NCBI GenBank assembly: GCA_027886175.1
Contig: JAJNNQ010000075.1
Span: 83,059,001 to 83,123,000 of the forward strand
Reading direction: 5' to 3'
Source: Phylloscopus collybita
Taxonomy: Eukaryota > Chordata > Aves > Passeriformes > Phylloscopidae
Length of the DNA: 64,000 nt
The number at the start of each line of letters is the position of its first letter. The stretch's first letter is position 1. Position numbers and translations under genes: made by a program. This document shows positions 41,001 through 54,020 of this stretch, piece by piece. The notes beneath the pieces were generated by a model that had not been told where the DNA came from, made no database searches, and worked only from the letters and a program-made list of their open reading frames with translations.

Positions 41001-44000
41001 AGCTTATTTTCTTAAGTTGTGAAATATACAGTCAACTGCTAGTACTATGTTTTTTGAATGACATTTGGCATAGTGAATTTCAGGACATTTTCCCTACTGT
41101 TACATAAGTACTAGCAGAAATTGTCATGAATAAAAATGAAATCTGAAACAATATTTTTCTCAGCTTTGCATGTGTTATCTTCAAGGACAATATTTGCCCT
41201 CTATGAGCATAAGTCTGGAGATTTCTGAGGCTTTTCCCATCTTCAACTCAGCAGAGAGGGACAATCATAGGCATTCTATATAGAGACCAAGGAAAAATTT
41301 CACCTAGGTTTTTCCTGCATAGCATTTCATTTGTTAGGTCTTGATAACTTGTTGAGATTGGATGGAATAAAATCTCTTTGGTAATGACTTTTTGTACAGT
41401 TGAGCAGATGTGGCCTCAGGGCTATATTGGTTGACTCATTTTCATTTAAAATACACAATTTTGCCAGCTGGAAACTGCCAGCCCTTTTACACATATATGA
41501 GTTCAGGGATTTTGTGCTATGCATTGTTGAGTTTGGTGCAGCAGCATTTCTTCTTGAAATGTTTTCATAGTCACAGGATTTCACAGCCTTATATAGCCCT
41601 ATTCACCTCAGAGATTTTATTGTTAAAAGTTTAAAAAGTGCTCCCCAGCCAATGTTTCTTTGAGTTTAGAAATGTTCAAGTTTGGACTGTGCACTTTAGA
41701 TTGCTTCATATTGCCTTCATTTAAAATTTTGATGACCTGTAGAATCGTTGGAACAACTCCTAAGGATATTGTAGATGCTCTCATCACCTGGGGGTCTGTT
41801 TTAATCACTGCCAGATTTTTCAAAAATATATGCTGTAACCCAAAGAGAAATCATGGGTCTCATAAAATTGGTAGATCAGGTTCTACAACCTGTGTTATGA
41901 AAGGGTTCAAGCCAGCTGGTTGTCACAGCATGTGTCTCACTGTCTTAAAAAGGACACAAATCTGTGAGTTGACCCAGATTTTCTTTCTGTGAATCTCCTA
42001 TGCAATAGAAAGCCTGTAGTGTTTACTGTTGCCAGAGTACTAGAAATCTGAATTCTGTTAGGCAGTGAGAAGCATAAAAGTAGTTCTGCTCCAGTAGGTC
42101 CTTTTTAAAGTATTACCAGACTCCTCTAAACAGATGACAAGGGAATAACTTTTGCCATTCCAATATAGAGCAGAATAACTGAACTTGGCTATTGTAAAGC
42201 AGATTCATCTGTATGAGTTGGTTTTATTTCCAGACTTCATTATCATGCTAAATTCAAAGTGGCTTTTGCCTATGTGACTGTAGAGAGCAGTGTTTCCAAC
42301 ATAACTTAATGGCTTGGGGTCTGAATGACTGAAGTGATAAAGGGAAGAAGAGCTGCTCTGGGACTAGACTAGCTGTGAGCTACTGCAGTGTAATCTGCAC
42401 TAGATTTCTGGGCTACAATTTCCCTACTGGATCCCTGTTTATTAATCCCTAAGCCTTTTAATTAGGTCTTGTATGGAAAGGAGCAAAAACTGGATAGAGA
42501 GAGAGGTCATTTAACTTTCTCTTGATCCAAGCCACTCTTAGCAGAATAATTTTCATTTTAAGCAGGAAGCTCTTGGAACTAGGCTATTATTCTACCATAA
42601 CCTGCCTGTAGTGCTTCCACATGTACAGTGCTTTCTCCACACCTTTCAATACAATTGTCTCTAGGAAGTCTGTTGCCCTTTTTTAGCCAAAATCCATTGA
42701 CGTCGGTGGCCACATTTGCAGTGGAATTTGAATGTTGGCCTTAGACAGACAAATAGGGAAATATTTGCATTACCACAAGTAATGACATCTTACCTTATTA
42801 CATTTTAGTGTTATTAAATTTAATGCCCAACTCCTGTTATATAAATGTTAATGTTATTTTGCTGGTGAGTTTATTAGCTTGTAATATACATGCAGTATCA
42901 TCTGAATTTTTTCCATAGAGCTTAATGGGACCATTACATCTCAGAAGGACTGAGGAAAATTAGTTTTCAGTGGACTATCTATTACCTGGGTAAATGTAAG
43001 TGGGAGAGTAAGAAGGAGGAACTACATTGTCAAGTCCTAGAACTTCGTTTTGTAAAATATATAACTGAATCTCACAATTTACAGCATTTTGATGCTTTTC
43101 CTATCATGGGCTAATATAATATTCTTTTCTACATGTTTTGTGATGTATAAAGTCTCGTAGTCCTAGATCAGTGGTCATAGGAGCTGAATCAACTGACTAT
43201 GGGAATAGCTGCCTCACTTTCATGGGCACCAGGCTTGCATTTTGCATTAGCTGGAGTTTTGGACCACTATTTGTAAATTTTAAAACCGGAAGTCAAGATA
43301 GGTTTGCAGGTATAACTTCTTTAATTTACTGATCCCCAGACAACATGCAGGTTGTGTTTCTGTAAGTCGTGCATAAGAATCCACACGGTGGTTTGGTTGC
43401 CTTTCACCTGGAGAAGCAAGAATTAACATGTTCACCCCTTGTCTTAGCTTCATGCAAGGATAAACCTTTATCCTACTCTGAAAACTCAAGAGGAGTAAAT
43501 TCCGCCTGTGAAGTCACGCCCATTTCCAGTGAAATATTCAGCAAATATGAATTCTAAGCTTTTATTTTCCTTTAATGTGCATAAATTCAGGCTGTGAACC
43601 TGCACTAAGCAAGCCTGGAAAAATATGTGCCTTCACCCAGATTGATCACACAGAGTGAACTACTTTGATTACAGAAGAAAGTGACTCATCTACAGATCAC
43701 AATGGATTAAAAAAAGGGAGGAAAAATTCCCTAAGTCTCATTCCCCCTTCCTTTATACTGATAAGGAGGCACTTAAGGGAGTAGTACAAAAAACACAGAG
43801 CTGGAAGAGAAACTGTGTGTCAGAGTCCAGGTCTGCTATGGTGAGCAGTGCAGGTTATGTAATCTCTTCTAGAATCTGCTGAATCTTGATTTAAAACTAA
43901 TTTGATATCTGAGGAAGGGAGCTGCTTGGTCCCTTAGTTTCTTTTGGAAAAGACACTTCTGCTAATTTACCTTATGTCAATGTGATTTCCTCCCTCTTTA

Positions 44001-47000
44001 GAGTTTCCACATTGGCAAGAGCAATCTTAGCCACATACGGATTTTACTTTGCTGTTTGAAGGCAGATAATTCTAAAATTGCTCCTATGCTGTTTGGAATT
44101 TACTGATAGATTATTAGGCTACCAATAATTCACTAGTGAGGTCTTCCACGAATCTACAATAAAGCACAAGAAATTGTGGCTATGCAGGGAAAGCATTCCT
44201 AATAACAGCACTCCTGTGGTAAAGTGATTTCAACTAAACAATACTAGAGAGTGACACTTCAAACATTTGAAAATATCACTAAATTGAAAAACATACTGAG
44301 AAAACGTGACTAATGTGAGTGTGTTTGCATTTTTTCTGGGACAAACATAGGGCAGGTGATTTTGAATCAGAGTTTCAGCCTGGCAAAGGAAGCTGATGCA
44401 GTAACAATGGGCACCAGTGACAAAGGAAAAAGACAATTATCTTTGTCCCCATGAGATGGCACCCTGAACCAGCAGTGCACACAGGGTGGGTTCAAATGCA
44501 GCTAAGCAATGGATCACAGGTGTTTTGGTGAGAAGTTATTAATCCAAAGCATTGTCTCTCTGCTTTTGTTTCACAGAAGTTGATCTTTGTACAGTTTCAG
44601 AGTAATGTGTCAGAATTTTTAGTCTGGTTTACATATATTAATTTCCCCTTCTATTTCAAATTCCTAGTTATATTGTGAGGCTATTCCAAATAATCAGTCA
44701 AATCTGTGTCTTTATTAAGTTGATTTACATTAAGCATTATGCCTGTTGCTAAGTGTCGGGAGCAACACCTTTAGAGAAAATAGTCAAATCTTCAACAACC
44801 TTATCTCAGCATATACAATCATTCATTTCCTATTCACCAGATTAAGAGCTTTGTTCTCACTGAAATCTCTCAGGTTTTTGGTTGCCTATTTCAATTTTTT
44901 TTCTTCCCCAATGAAACATATACCTGAGTTGAGAAGAGCCTCACCAAAAAAAACCAAAACAACACCAAACCCAAAAACCAAAAAACCAAACCAAACCAAA
45001 ACAACAACAACAAAAAAACAAACCAAACAAAAACCCCAACACAAAAGTGAGCTCATTAAAGTATGAGAAATTAATTTCCTGTCTCTTATTAGAAGTAACC
45101 ACTGGTGAGTAATGCTTTTACGTCAGCAGAGATGTCTGAAGAAAACTATTTTGCTACCATATGTGTTGTTTCAGTGTGTTGCTATGTGACACCATCCTTT
45201 ACCTGTATTGGTGAAGATACCTTGGGAGGGAAAAAAAAAAAAATAGGCTGTTTGTTGCTTTTCAGTTTATGTCTCTCTCAATTGAAGCCATAGAGTAATG
45301 CTTTATTATTGTAAGTGTTCTTTTAATTTCAAATTAACTTGTTGTCGATGTGATCTTTTACTAGCATTTCTTATGAAATGAAAAACATTTTGGCTTATTC
45401 CTGTTATTAAATAGTAATATAGACCCATGCTATGTGAAAACTATAAAAAGCTCTGCTGTATATACTTGTTTACAGACACTGCAGTCTTTCTTACTATTTG
45501 AATATTTCTAATTGTGTTAAAGCTGTAGGCCACTAAGTCAAAACAAAAGTGTGCAAATAACCTCCTATTGCTGGTTTCCTTGCAAGATCCAAAGCATATT
45601 CATCTTGATCTTGAAGTAACTTGATTAGAAGATCTTTCATGACTGAAAGCACAGAAAAAGTGCACCAGTTTACTCAATCCTACTTGTAGTTGATTTCCCA
45701 TGTAATCTAAATATGCTGGCATTAATTGCAATCAGACGTGCACTGAGTTATTGATTAGGAGGAAGGAAAAATAAGGACTACAGTGGATGCTTTGAGCCTC
45801 TGAAATAATTGAAATAGTTCTTCATGCTGTACTGAGCAACAAGCATATTCCCTCCCCCAAATGAGCTTGCTTGAAGAGTGGGGAGAAGGCAGCTGATGTT
45901 TTTTCCTTTCCAGCAGCATGTCAGAACAGCGTTCCTAGGAGGGAGTGGCAGGGAGAGCCAGGGGAGTGAGGACTGAGAGCAGGCTGAGTAACAGGAGAGT
46001 CACCTGGTGGGTTGCATCCCTTCTGTGATGGAGGCTGGCATGCCAGTGTCTGGCTTGCCAGTTCAGAGATGGAGGCACACAAATGTAACTGCTTGATTCT
46101 AGCATTCAGCAACATCTTTGGGTTTTTCCTTGAGACCTGGAAGAGTGAGGACAGCAGTTCAATTATTACTTTGCCCGTGGACTGTAATTTGTCTGTGTTA
46201 ATGGCTTCACACTTTAAGATTCAAAGTGTTCCATGTCACATTCCCATGACTTCTACCTTATTATTTTACCTTATTCTTCTACCTTATTATTCTTACCTAT
46301 TTTTTTGATAGGAGGTGTCCAATTCACAGGGGGCTTAAAAATAGTTTTTATTTTTTCGTAAGAAAAATCCTATTATTGGTTCTGGTTTGTTGTTTTGTTT
46401 TTCTTTTTTTTTTTTATTGTGTTGGTAGAAAAAAGGTCATAATAGGTGTGAGTTGAAAATACTTTGCGATTAAACTGAACATAACTAATTTAGTGAAAGG
46501 TAAATGAAGGACATGGGGGTGCTGATACAAGTAGTTGTTATTCAGTCAGATTGAGGAAGAGTGTTCGTGGACACAGGGACAACCGTGTCATTTCTTGTCC
46601 TGTACAAACTTCAACAACCTGACATTCAGCATCTTCTTACTTTTCAAGTCAGCATCTTCTGCTTTTACACATCTTCCTTGTTGGGCTGTAAGTAACACCC
46701 AGTTACATACCAGCAATTCCCATATATCTGAATAAGTAGCTAGCAGGAAGTCACAGTTATTTTAACACTGCCTCCAAGAGCAAGTGAGCCCAAACTGTCC
46801 ATTCTTAGGGGAAGTAAATCTGCCCTGGGAGTCACTCAGTTACCAGAGCCAGTGTACTTCTTCACTTGAAGCATAACAATTGCAGCAGTAATTACTAGTT
46901 TCATGGCACCATTATCAGAATTAATTAATTTCTCAGCACTAACTAGGTCAGACTGAAGGATTCTGTACTGCTACACGGTGCCAGATCTCAGCCATTGCAG

Positions 47001-48880
47001 AGCAATTACCCAATGAAGTGTAAGGGATGTTTACACAGCTCCATCTTGGCAATGCAGAGCCCTTTCCCTTTTCCACTGTCCAGCTCTTTGAGGCACATAT
47101 TTATATCTGTATTTCCTGCCTATCAGTAGAAGGAAATGGATCTGTTGAGTTGTGCTGTCTCTATAAAGGCAGTCTGCCTGTTGTCCACCTCCCTGCAGCT
47201 TATCCAGAAGCTCCTGAGCCACTTCACAGTGACCATACTTGTTAGACCTGGGTCTGAAAAAAGGTTTGCTTCTGCAGAGATGGCAACACTTGGCTTTAGA
47301 TTACCTGCAGACATCTGAGAAGAGTCTGGCAGCCAAAATTATTGTGTATTTTCATAAACATTTCTCTCACAGAAGGCTTAATTAGATACATAACAATGAT
47401 GCCCCAGATGGCACAGTTTAGCCAGCTGGCTTGTATCTTATTTTAATTGCCTAAACACATCCACACCCTGTCTTTGTTATGAATTCAGTTATGGAAAAGG
47501 ATATGAATTTTAAATTTTCCGTCTGGCAGTGATGGAAGGTGAACTCCATCTGCATCACAGAAAAAAAAAAAATCATTTGGGTAATAAGAGCTTAGGAGCC
47601 TTTTGGAAGGAAACATGGGTAGGACCCGATCAGGATGCTGTGGTGTGGCCTGATTTATGCTCAAAGCAACACAGAAACATGTCATTCCAGAAGGAGATAC
47701 CATCTCCCCAGTTCCCACTGTCACCACGGAAGTACCACGCTGGTGAAAATGCATCTTTTGGTGTCCTACCCCTTTCATTTGGGCAGCTGGGCACACCAGC
47801 ACTTCAAACCTGAAAGCAAATTCAATTATCTTGCTTATGCTTCTTGTGATCTAAAAATATGCAGGGCCACCTGGGGTTACTGAGGTGTGAACCTGAGCTG
47901 TGCCTGCGGTGTGGGGCCATTTCCTCATGGGGACTGAGGGGCAGCCATGGCCTCCCAGGGGGTACTTGATGGTGGTGTCCTCTGCGGGCAGCTCGGCTGC
48001 CCAGCCAGGGGATTGTGTGGAGCAGGGGTAGGACACCTCTTTCTTGGTAAGGACTGCATACATCTTCCAAAATATAGAAAATAGACCTGGTGGGTAGCAC
48101 TGGCACCTCTCCCTTTCTTTTCCCTCCCTGTCAAGTTCATCAGTATTAACGTGGGCTGTTTTACATGAACCCAGTGGTGCCCATTCTGGAAGTGAGGGGT
48201 GGGAGTTTCTGTTCCCCTACTATCTCTGGGGACAGCTGGCAGCAGGGAAGGCCGCTCCCCTGCAGAGGACCTGGCTGCTTATGGGGCAGAGCTTTGCTTT
48301 ACAGCAACAAGAAGGTGTTTTCCTTTGATCATTAACTCCAGTTTGACCTTGGGCTTTTTAAGCAGCCAAACACACACATATGCCTCGTAGGCAGAGTTAA
48401 GATACTGTCTTAATGCATATACAGATGCAAAGTGCCCAGCCACACACTTCTACATGTTTTGGTTTTCTTCTGGATCTCTTTTCCACGAGTACGATTTTTC
48501 TGCAAATAGCGGTAATCCCAATTGGAGTTTCTTGGAGTGCTGGTTTCGTTGAGAAGGTCTTTTAATGGCTCATCAACTCCTGCATTCGCTCCTTCATTCG
48601 TTCTTGTCGGGTGCCTTTTGTACTGCGCTTGCTGAAGGCAACACACAGGGCTGCTCTTTCCTGCCAGAGCTTGTTGTTGTCTTCAGTGGCTGGGCAGGCA
48701 AAGACAACTCTGGTGTGAATCATTTCGCTCCTCCAATGTAGGAGTTGCCATGAAGAATGATTAAGGGAGGGGAAAAAAAAAAGCGAGAGTGAGAGGCAGT
48801 GTGTGTGTGCACAAATTGAGGTTGGGAAAGTGGGAGTGGTGTCAATGAGTAGGCAAGTAACAGAGTCTTCTGCTCAGCAA
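38031..48880. other. Intergenic, VPS4B-SERPINB5 spacer
   Basis: This spacer of about 10.8 kb lies between two divergently transcribed genes. It is AT-rich with no recognised gene. A slightly GC-richer block lies at 39540-40480. A/C-rich low complexity occurs at 44941-45040, A13 at about 45230, and a T run within TTTG-rich sequence at 46386-46420. A 35-codon minus-strand exon-like frame lies at 45533-45642, and a CpG-containing block with a 78-codon minus-strand frame at 48410-48646 (see findings). Confidence 0.6.
44941..45040. repeat. A/C-rich low-complexity tract
   Basis: The sequence is an irregular mixture of CCAAA, CAAAA and ACAAC units on the plus strand with no G. It is typical of a degenerate (CAAAA)n simple repeat. 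It also keeps one frame open for about 100 codons, which is an artefact. Confidence 0.85.
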
Positions 48881-48957
48881 GGTTTCAGCACGGGCAGCTG
48901 GTTCTTCGTGCTGTGCTCACTTCATTGATCCGTTTGCCAGGATTATAGCCTTGCAAA
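48860..48957 (+). other. SERPINB5: SERPINB5 probable non-coding exon 1 (5' UTR)
   Basis: The human gene has a short untranslated first exon followed by a long intron. Here a strong donor, CAAA followed by GTAAGTAC, lies at 48957/48958. The bases just before it (CGTTTGCCAGGATTATAGCC) resemble what I remember of the human maspin leader. The 5' end of the exon is a guess, since no TATA box fixes it. Splicing to 54014 would remove an intron of 5056 bp and place the start codon a few bases into the next exon. Confidence 0.5.
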
Positions 48958-51900
48958 GTAAGTACAACTTTTTTTTTCCCTTTGATACTTTTAATTTATG
49001 CCGAGCTAATAGTTAACAAATCTCGGCTGTGAAGCATAATTGCGTGGATGGAATGAGATAAGGAAATTTGTACAAAAAATGCACACGTGGAATTAAAGAA
49101 GCTTTTTTGCCTTCCCAAATGACAGTGTTTTGGTTTCATTTCAAAACTGCTGCAATTGCTATGCTAGATTTCTTTCTTTTTTGAAAGATTCATTGAAAGC
49201 AGTGAATAAGATCTGGCAGGTGAGACAGCAAGGGTGCTAGGAATTATTAAAATATGGTGGTTTATTGCAAATGGCTATTCCCCTATCAGAAAAAGCAGGT
49301 TGTGTACGATGCCAGGAAAATCCTCCATGTGCCAAAGTAGGATTTAGTTTGGTTTGTAAGCCTCTGTTAGAGAGGAATATTCTTCTGGTTTTCTGCAGAG
49401 GTGTGTACGCTCGGCTCTGTTTGCTCTGAGTTACTAACCGAGTGACTAATCCGCGCTTGTTTAAAGCAAAGGACAGGAACTTCGGCTTAGTAATGACAAA
49501 TTTAGTTTTACTTGTGACCATTTAGTTTTGAAGAATTCATTGGCTATTGAAGTACAACAAAGCATATTGCAGTGGCTTGCTTCTCTTTCCTTCCTGGAGT
49601 GACTTTCCCTGCTGTGTTGCTGACAGTGCTTTTTCCTCAACCATGTGAGGTCCTCTGGTCCCACACCAGTCTGATGTCTTGCATTCCTCAATTCTGTTCA
49701 GAGGAAATTGTGTCCTTGTTTTTTAATCCAGGTGGTTTGTCAGGTGGAGACTTGTCATTTCTGTAGAAGAAGAAAAGGCTCACAGAAATCTTTTATTTCC
49801 TTTATATCTCGTGTTTGCTGAGTAAGAACTGAAGTGGGGTCATGTTAAATGCTTGATCTAGTTTCAATGTTAATGCCTCACTTGTGAAATTTGTGTGTGG
49901 GTTGTTTCACATAATTCATCCTCTTGGAATTTTGTTTGGACTGGAGAGACTACAGCACTGGCACTCACAGTTCCTGAAATATAAACCCACAATACCCCTC
50001 AGCTCTAGAGGGCCAGAATTGCCTATGCTTTATCTGACACAGGTGTCTTTTCCTGGAAAGACTGCTTAACTGAGACAAGAATAAAATAAATACTTGCTCT
50101 ACATTATCGTACTACTCTTACCATACAACTAACTTGACTTGTCAGACATTTGCACACAGATGTTGCTATTCTTGTGATTATATTTTTAAATATATGTTAC
50201 ATTTAGATTTCCCCTTAGTAAGCAGATAGTAAAAAAAGCCTCTCTGTTGGTTTTTTGGGGAGCAATTTGCTATAGTTGTTGAATCCAAGAGTGACGAAGC
50301 AAAAATGTTGTCTTACACCAATAAACAAGTTTAAATCAAGTTTTTCAAACTGTTTCCACAGCCGTTCAGCTCCCTTCTGCATCTGAAAATGTTTCTTTCA
50401 TGCTGTGACAGTCACAGTTTTAAATAAAGCTGGGTGGATTGCAAGCTCCAAGTTCTTAGAAGATGTCCCAGTGCTCTGGGCCTTTCTGGAAATGCTGACA
50501 TCCTGCTTTCCTGGGAAAGGAGGGACCCAGTAAGAATCCATGCAGCAGGCCTTTTTAAAATTTCATTTTCAGTTTTTTGACTCCTCCCTGTTTCAGAGTT
50601 CCCTGTGATTACTGACTCAGGAGCTCAGTCTGATTTTTGGGACTGTTAATGGGCAGCTAATGGGCTTTCCTCTCACTGGGAGCCTCAACCTTTCTCACTT
50701 GCCTGGAACTGGCTTTACTGGACTTGCAAGGCTTGGGGTGCTCAAGGCTTTAAAGAAATTTAAGATTTTTTAATATTTAATACTGTATATTCTTTTCTGT
50801 AATATGACTCTTGTAAGAGAATAGAATAAAATAGAATAGAAGAGAATAATAAAAAACTGACTGACCAGTTGAAAAAGATGGTGGGATAGAGATTATTCTT
50901 GCTATCCAGCCAATCATTCAAGGTTAAGGGTGCAACTGAGCTTTTTTCCCCAACAAAATATCCCAAATGGTCCTTATTTCAATTGTAGCATTAAAATAAA
51001 GAAATTAGAATGGAGAGCTTTGCCACTACCAGAAGCAGTTTGGCTTTCCTCCAAAGAAGCTTTGAGAGTATCAGCAGTTACTGGATGAACAAAGGGACAT
51101 AAAAAGTTTACCATGAAATATCTTCTGTTTCTCTCACTGAAAAGAAACATCAAAACTTTACAAAAAATGATCCAACATGAATAGTTTCAAAGACACTAAT
51201 GAGGTCAGAGCAGCTTTTAACTGGCATAAGGAAGAAGAATTTAATTCAATTATGTAAAATTTCCTATTTTGTTTTCTTTCTCTGAATGTCTTGCAACCCA
51301 AGGAAGTGAAACACAAGTAGCTCATCTACATCTCAGAGTTAACATTAAGCCAGAAAGGAGAAAGGGGTATTTTTAATTGGTTGTGATTTCATATTGATCT
51401 TTAGCCTGTAAGAAAGATCCAGAGGCATGAATAGAATAATATCATGCCAGCTAATACTAAATAATATACTCCATTAACAAATCAAAATTTTTTCAGGTGC
51501 ATGACTCATAAGATTTTTTGTATTATTTGTCTTTTTGACGGTGGTAGATGTTTACTGAATGACACATTCTTGGTTCCCTGGGTAATTTTCCACCAGTTCT
51601 TCAGTAAGAAATACCTGTGAAGTTAATCCTTGCCCCAAGTCTTCAATTTTGGGGGGGTGGTGCTGGTGTGGGTTGAGGTAGAGAGAGAGAGATTGAGAAG
51701 CAGACACAGTATAGAAGTGCACTGTGTGTTCATGTGAGAATGGTTGAGTTAATGGCAAAGATAAGGTAGGCAGCCTATGCAGGGGAATTTTTTTAAGACA
51801 TGCATAAGCACGAAAGAGCACATCTGCGATGAGCAATTGCAGCGAGGCATTTTAAGGAATGATTTTATGTTTGCTTCTTTGCCCCATTTTTCCAAGTTAC

Positions 51901-54013
51901 TCCCTCATCAGCAGTCTCAGTCCTTCAAACTTGTTCTTCTCTTTTGCCGCTGTCCTGCCTAAAGCTCTCCTCCTCCCTTAAGGTGTGGGCTGAGCCCATG
52001 GTTGCTGGCAAGCTCGACTTTTCTGGTAATTAGTTGCTTTCATGCCTGAGAAATTGTGTCTACGTAAACGAGGTGGATGGTTGCAGTGCTAGGCTGGCAC
52101 TTGGTCCTCTCTTTACACCCATATGATCTCTGAGATGCTTCCTGAACCTCGATGTGGCATCAGCTCAATGCCTGCTGATGCTGTAAAATGGAATCTCTCA
52201 TGGAAAATTTCTCTTTACTAAGCAGCTGCCAGAGACTGCCAGAGTACTGGAAGAGAGACAAGTCCAGTCAGACCCATTCTGAATTCTGACTCTGACAAAA
52301 CCTCTGGATGTTGCAAAGCATACTCCTCTGTATTTTCATAGGGGAATAAGTTTCTCCAGTGAAATTTGTTCAATGTTTGCCATCTTCAAGATAAATTCTT
52401 TTTCTTGGGTTTTTTTTTTCCTTCCCCCAGTGGGAGGGGATTTGTTAGCAAACAGTTTGTTGCCAATACCAACCAAGTCAGAACATTTTGCAAGAGTGCA
52501 GGCCTGGCTAGGTGTGCTTTTCAAGGCTGACTTAAAAAGCCTTGGTTTAATGCCGGTATATCTTTTTTAACCTTGATTAAATGCAGTGCATTTCACTAAC
52601 CTTTTATACTGCATCTTTTAGCCCAAAACAAACTAGTTGTCAAGTAAAACAATTGACTTACCTAATAGATGCAGGAAAATGTATAAGTTAATTAAAATAA
52701 AAATAAAGATGTTTATTTTGTAAAAGGCCTTCTGTAGTCAAACGGGTCTGACGAGTAAATCAAAGTGTTTTCTCTACTGCGTTGCAGGCAAATTACATGC
52801 CTATTCTGTTACCTCCACAAAAAATAGTTACAAAAAATTATAACTACCACAAGTTATTTGGCAGTCATTACTACTGTCAAGCATCACTCTATCTGCTCTA
52901 GAGTGTCTCTGTACAAGGGTGTCATATGTTCAGCAACATTTGGGCAGCAAAACACCTGCAAAAATTTCCATTTCCTTTCTGTCTCTGTCAATGGGTTTGA
53001 TGGAGTTGTTTAGCACCGATTTTAACAGTTTCCTTTTTTTTAGGGATACATGGTATTGGGGGCATAGTGAGTGTCAAATTCACTATGCCAAAGGGGTCCT
53101 CTTCTGTGCGATTGCTGGACTTGTGCTATTGATTGAAATTCTGGGGTTCACCTTTCTTGGCTTGAATCTACACAAATGTGCTTAGACTAAAGTGCAGCTT
53201 TGGGTATGTGAAAGCAGCCTGGAAGATGGGAATAGTCTCTGGCTTTCCCAGAGCATGGACAGCAACAACTCCTGACTGCACAGGTCATATAACAGCCCTG
53301 TGGCAACTGCAGTTACTGAGAGTGCTAGGAAAACCTTCGAGTTAAAGCAGTGTAAGTGATGGGTAGGCACACAGCGATATCTTTTAGAAGGCCTCCTTTG
53401 AGTTTCTATAATAATCTCAATGTACAGGACCAGGCAGCTTTCTGGAGACTTCTAGCAAGGCCAGGGATAATGGGGAATCAACCCAGAGAGGACGGACGTG
53501 TGCCAAAGCTAAAGGTCTATGGACAATTAGCCATGAAGCAAGGGATAGAGAAGTTATGAGACCATTAGAGACCTGTCTGAGAGCCAGGAGAGCCCAGAGC
53601 GTAGGTGAATTACCTTCTGAGTTGGCACATTTTAAGAGTATCAATTAAAAACAGATTAAATTCATATGTGTTCCAATTTGACTCAGTGTGTGTGGGTCAC
53701 CCTGACCCAGATAGATTTTCTCAAGTGCTTCTGATAATACTGGCTCTTCATAACATGTGGCATTGCCTGCTGTCACTTGAACATGATGGTTGTTACTGAG
53801 CCTCTCCTCTCCTCTCCTCTCCTCTCCTCTCCTCTCCTCTCCTCTCCTCTCCTCTCCTCTCCTCTCCTCTCCTCTCCTCTCCTCTCCTCTCCTCTCCTCT
53901 CCTCTCCTCTCCTCTCCTCTCCTCTCCCTCTTTCAGTGCTGTGACCCATCCCCACCACAGCAGGAACTAGAATTACAACCTGAGTCATCTCTCTTTTCCC
54001 TTTTCCATTTCAG
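48958..54013 (+). other. SERPINB5: SERPINB5 intron 1 (inferred)
   Basis: About 5 kb of AT-rich sequence. It contains a degenerate AATAG-type repeat (50815-50850), an 88-codon frame with a hydrophobic end and a perfect hairpin (53061-53089), and the CCTCT array at its 3' end. The 5' border depends on the inferred non-coding exon. Confidence 0.5.
53801..53927 (+). repeat. SERPINB5: (CCTCT)25 microsatellite next to the SERPINB5 exon 2 acceptor
   Basis: This is a perfect pentamer array of about 25 uninterrupted copies, pure pyrimidine on the coding strand. It ends 86 bp before the acceptor used at 54013. Directly after it CCCTCTTTCAG forms a second, competing acceptor at 53936. The lack of interruptions suggests a recent expansion and likely length polymorphism. 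Confidence 0.97.
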
Positions 54014-54020
54014 GATGACG

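Noticed and set aside
44746..45066. 106-codon plus-strand frame
   Set aside because: Its second half is the A/C-rich simple repeat, which codes Lys/Thr/Pro/Gln low complexity; the first half has no recognisable domain.
53801..53927. CRISPR-like regular array
   Set aside because: It is an uninterrupted 5-bp microsatellite with no spacers, in a vertebrate intron.
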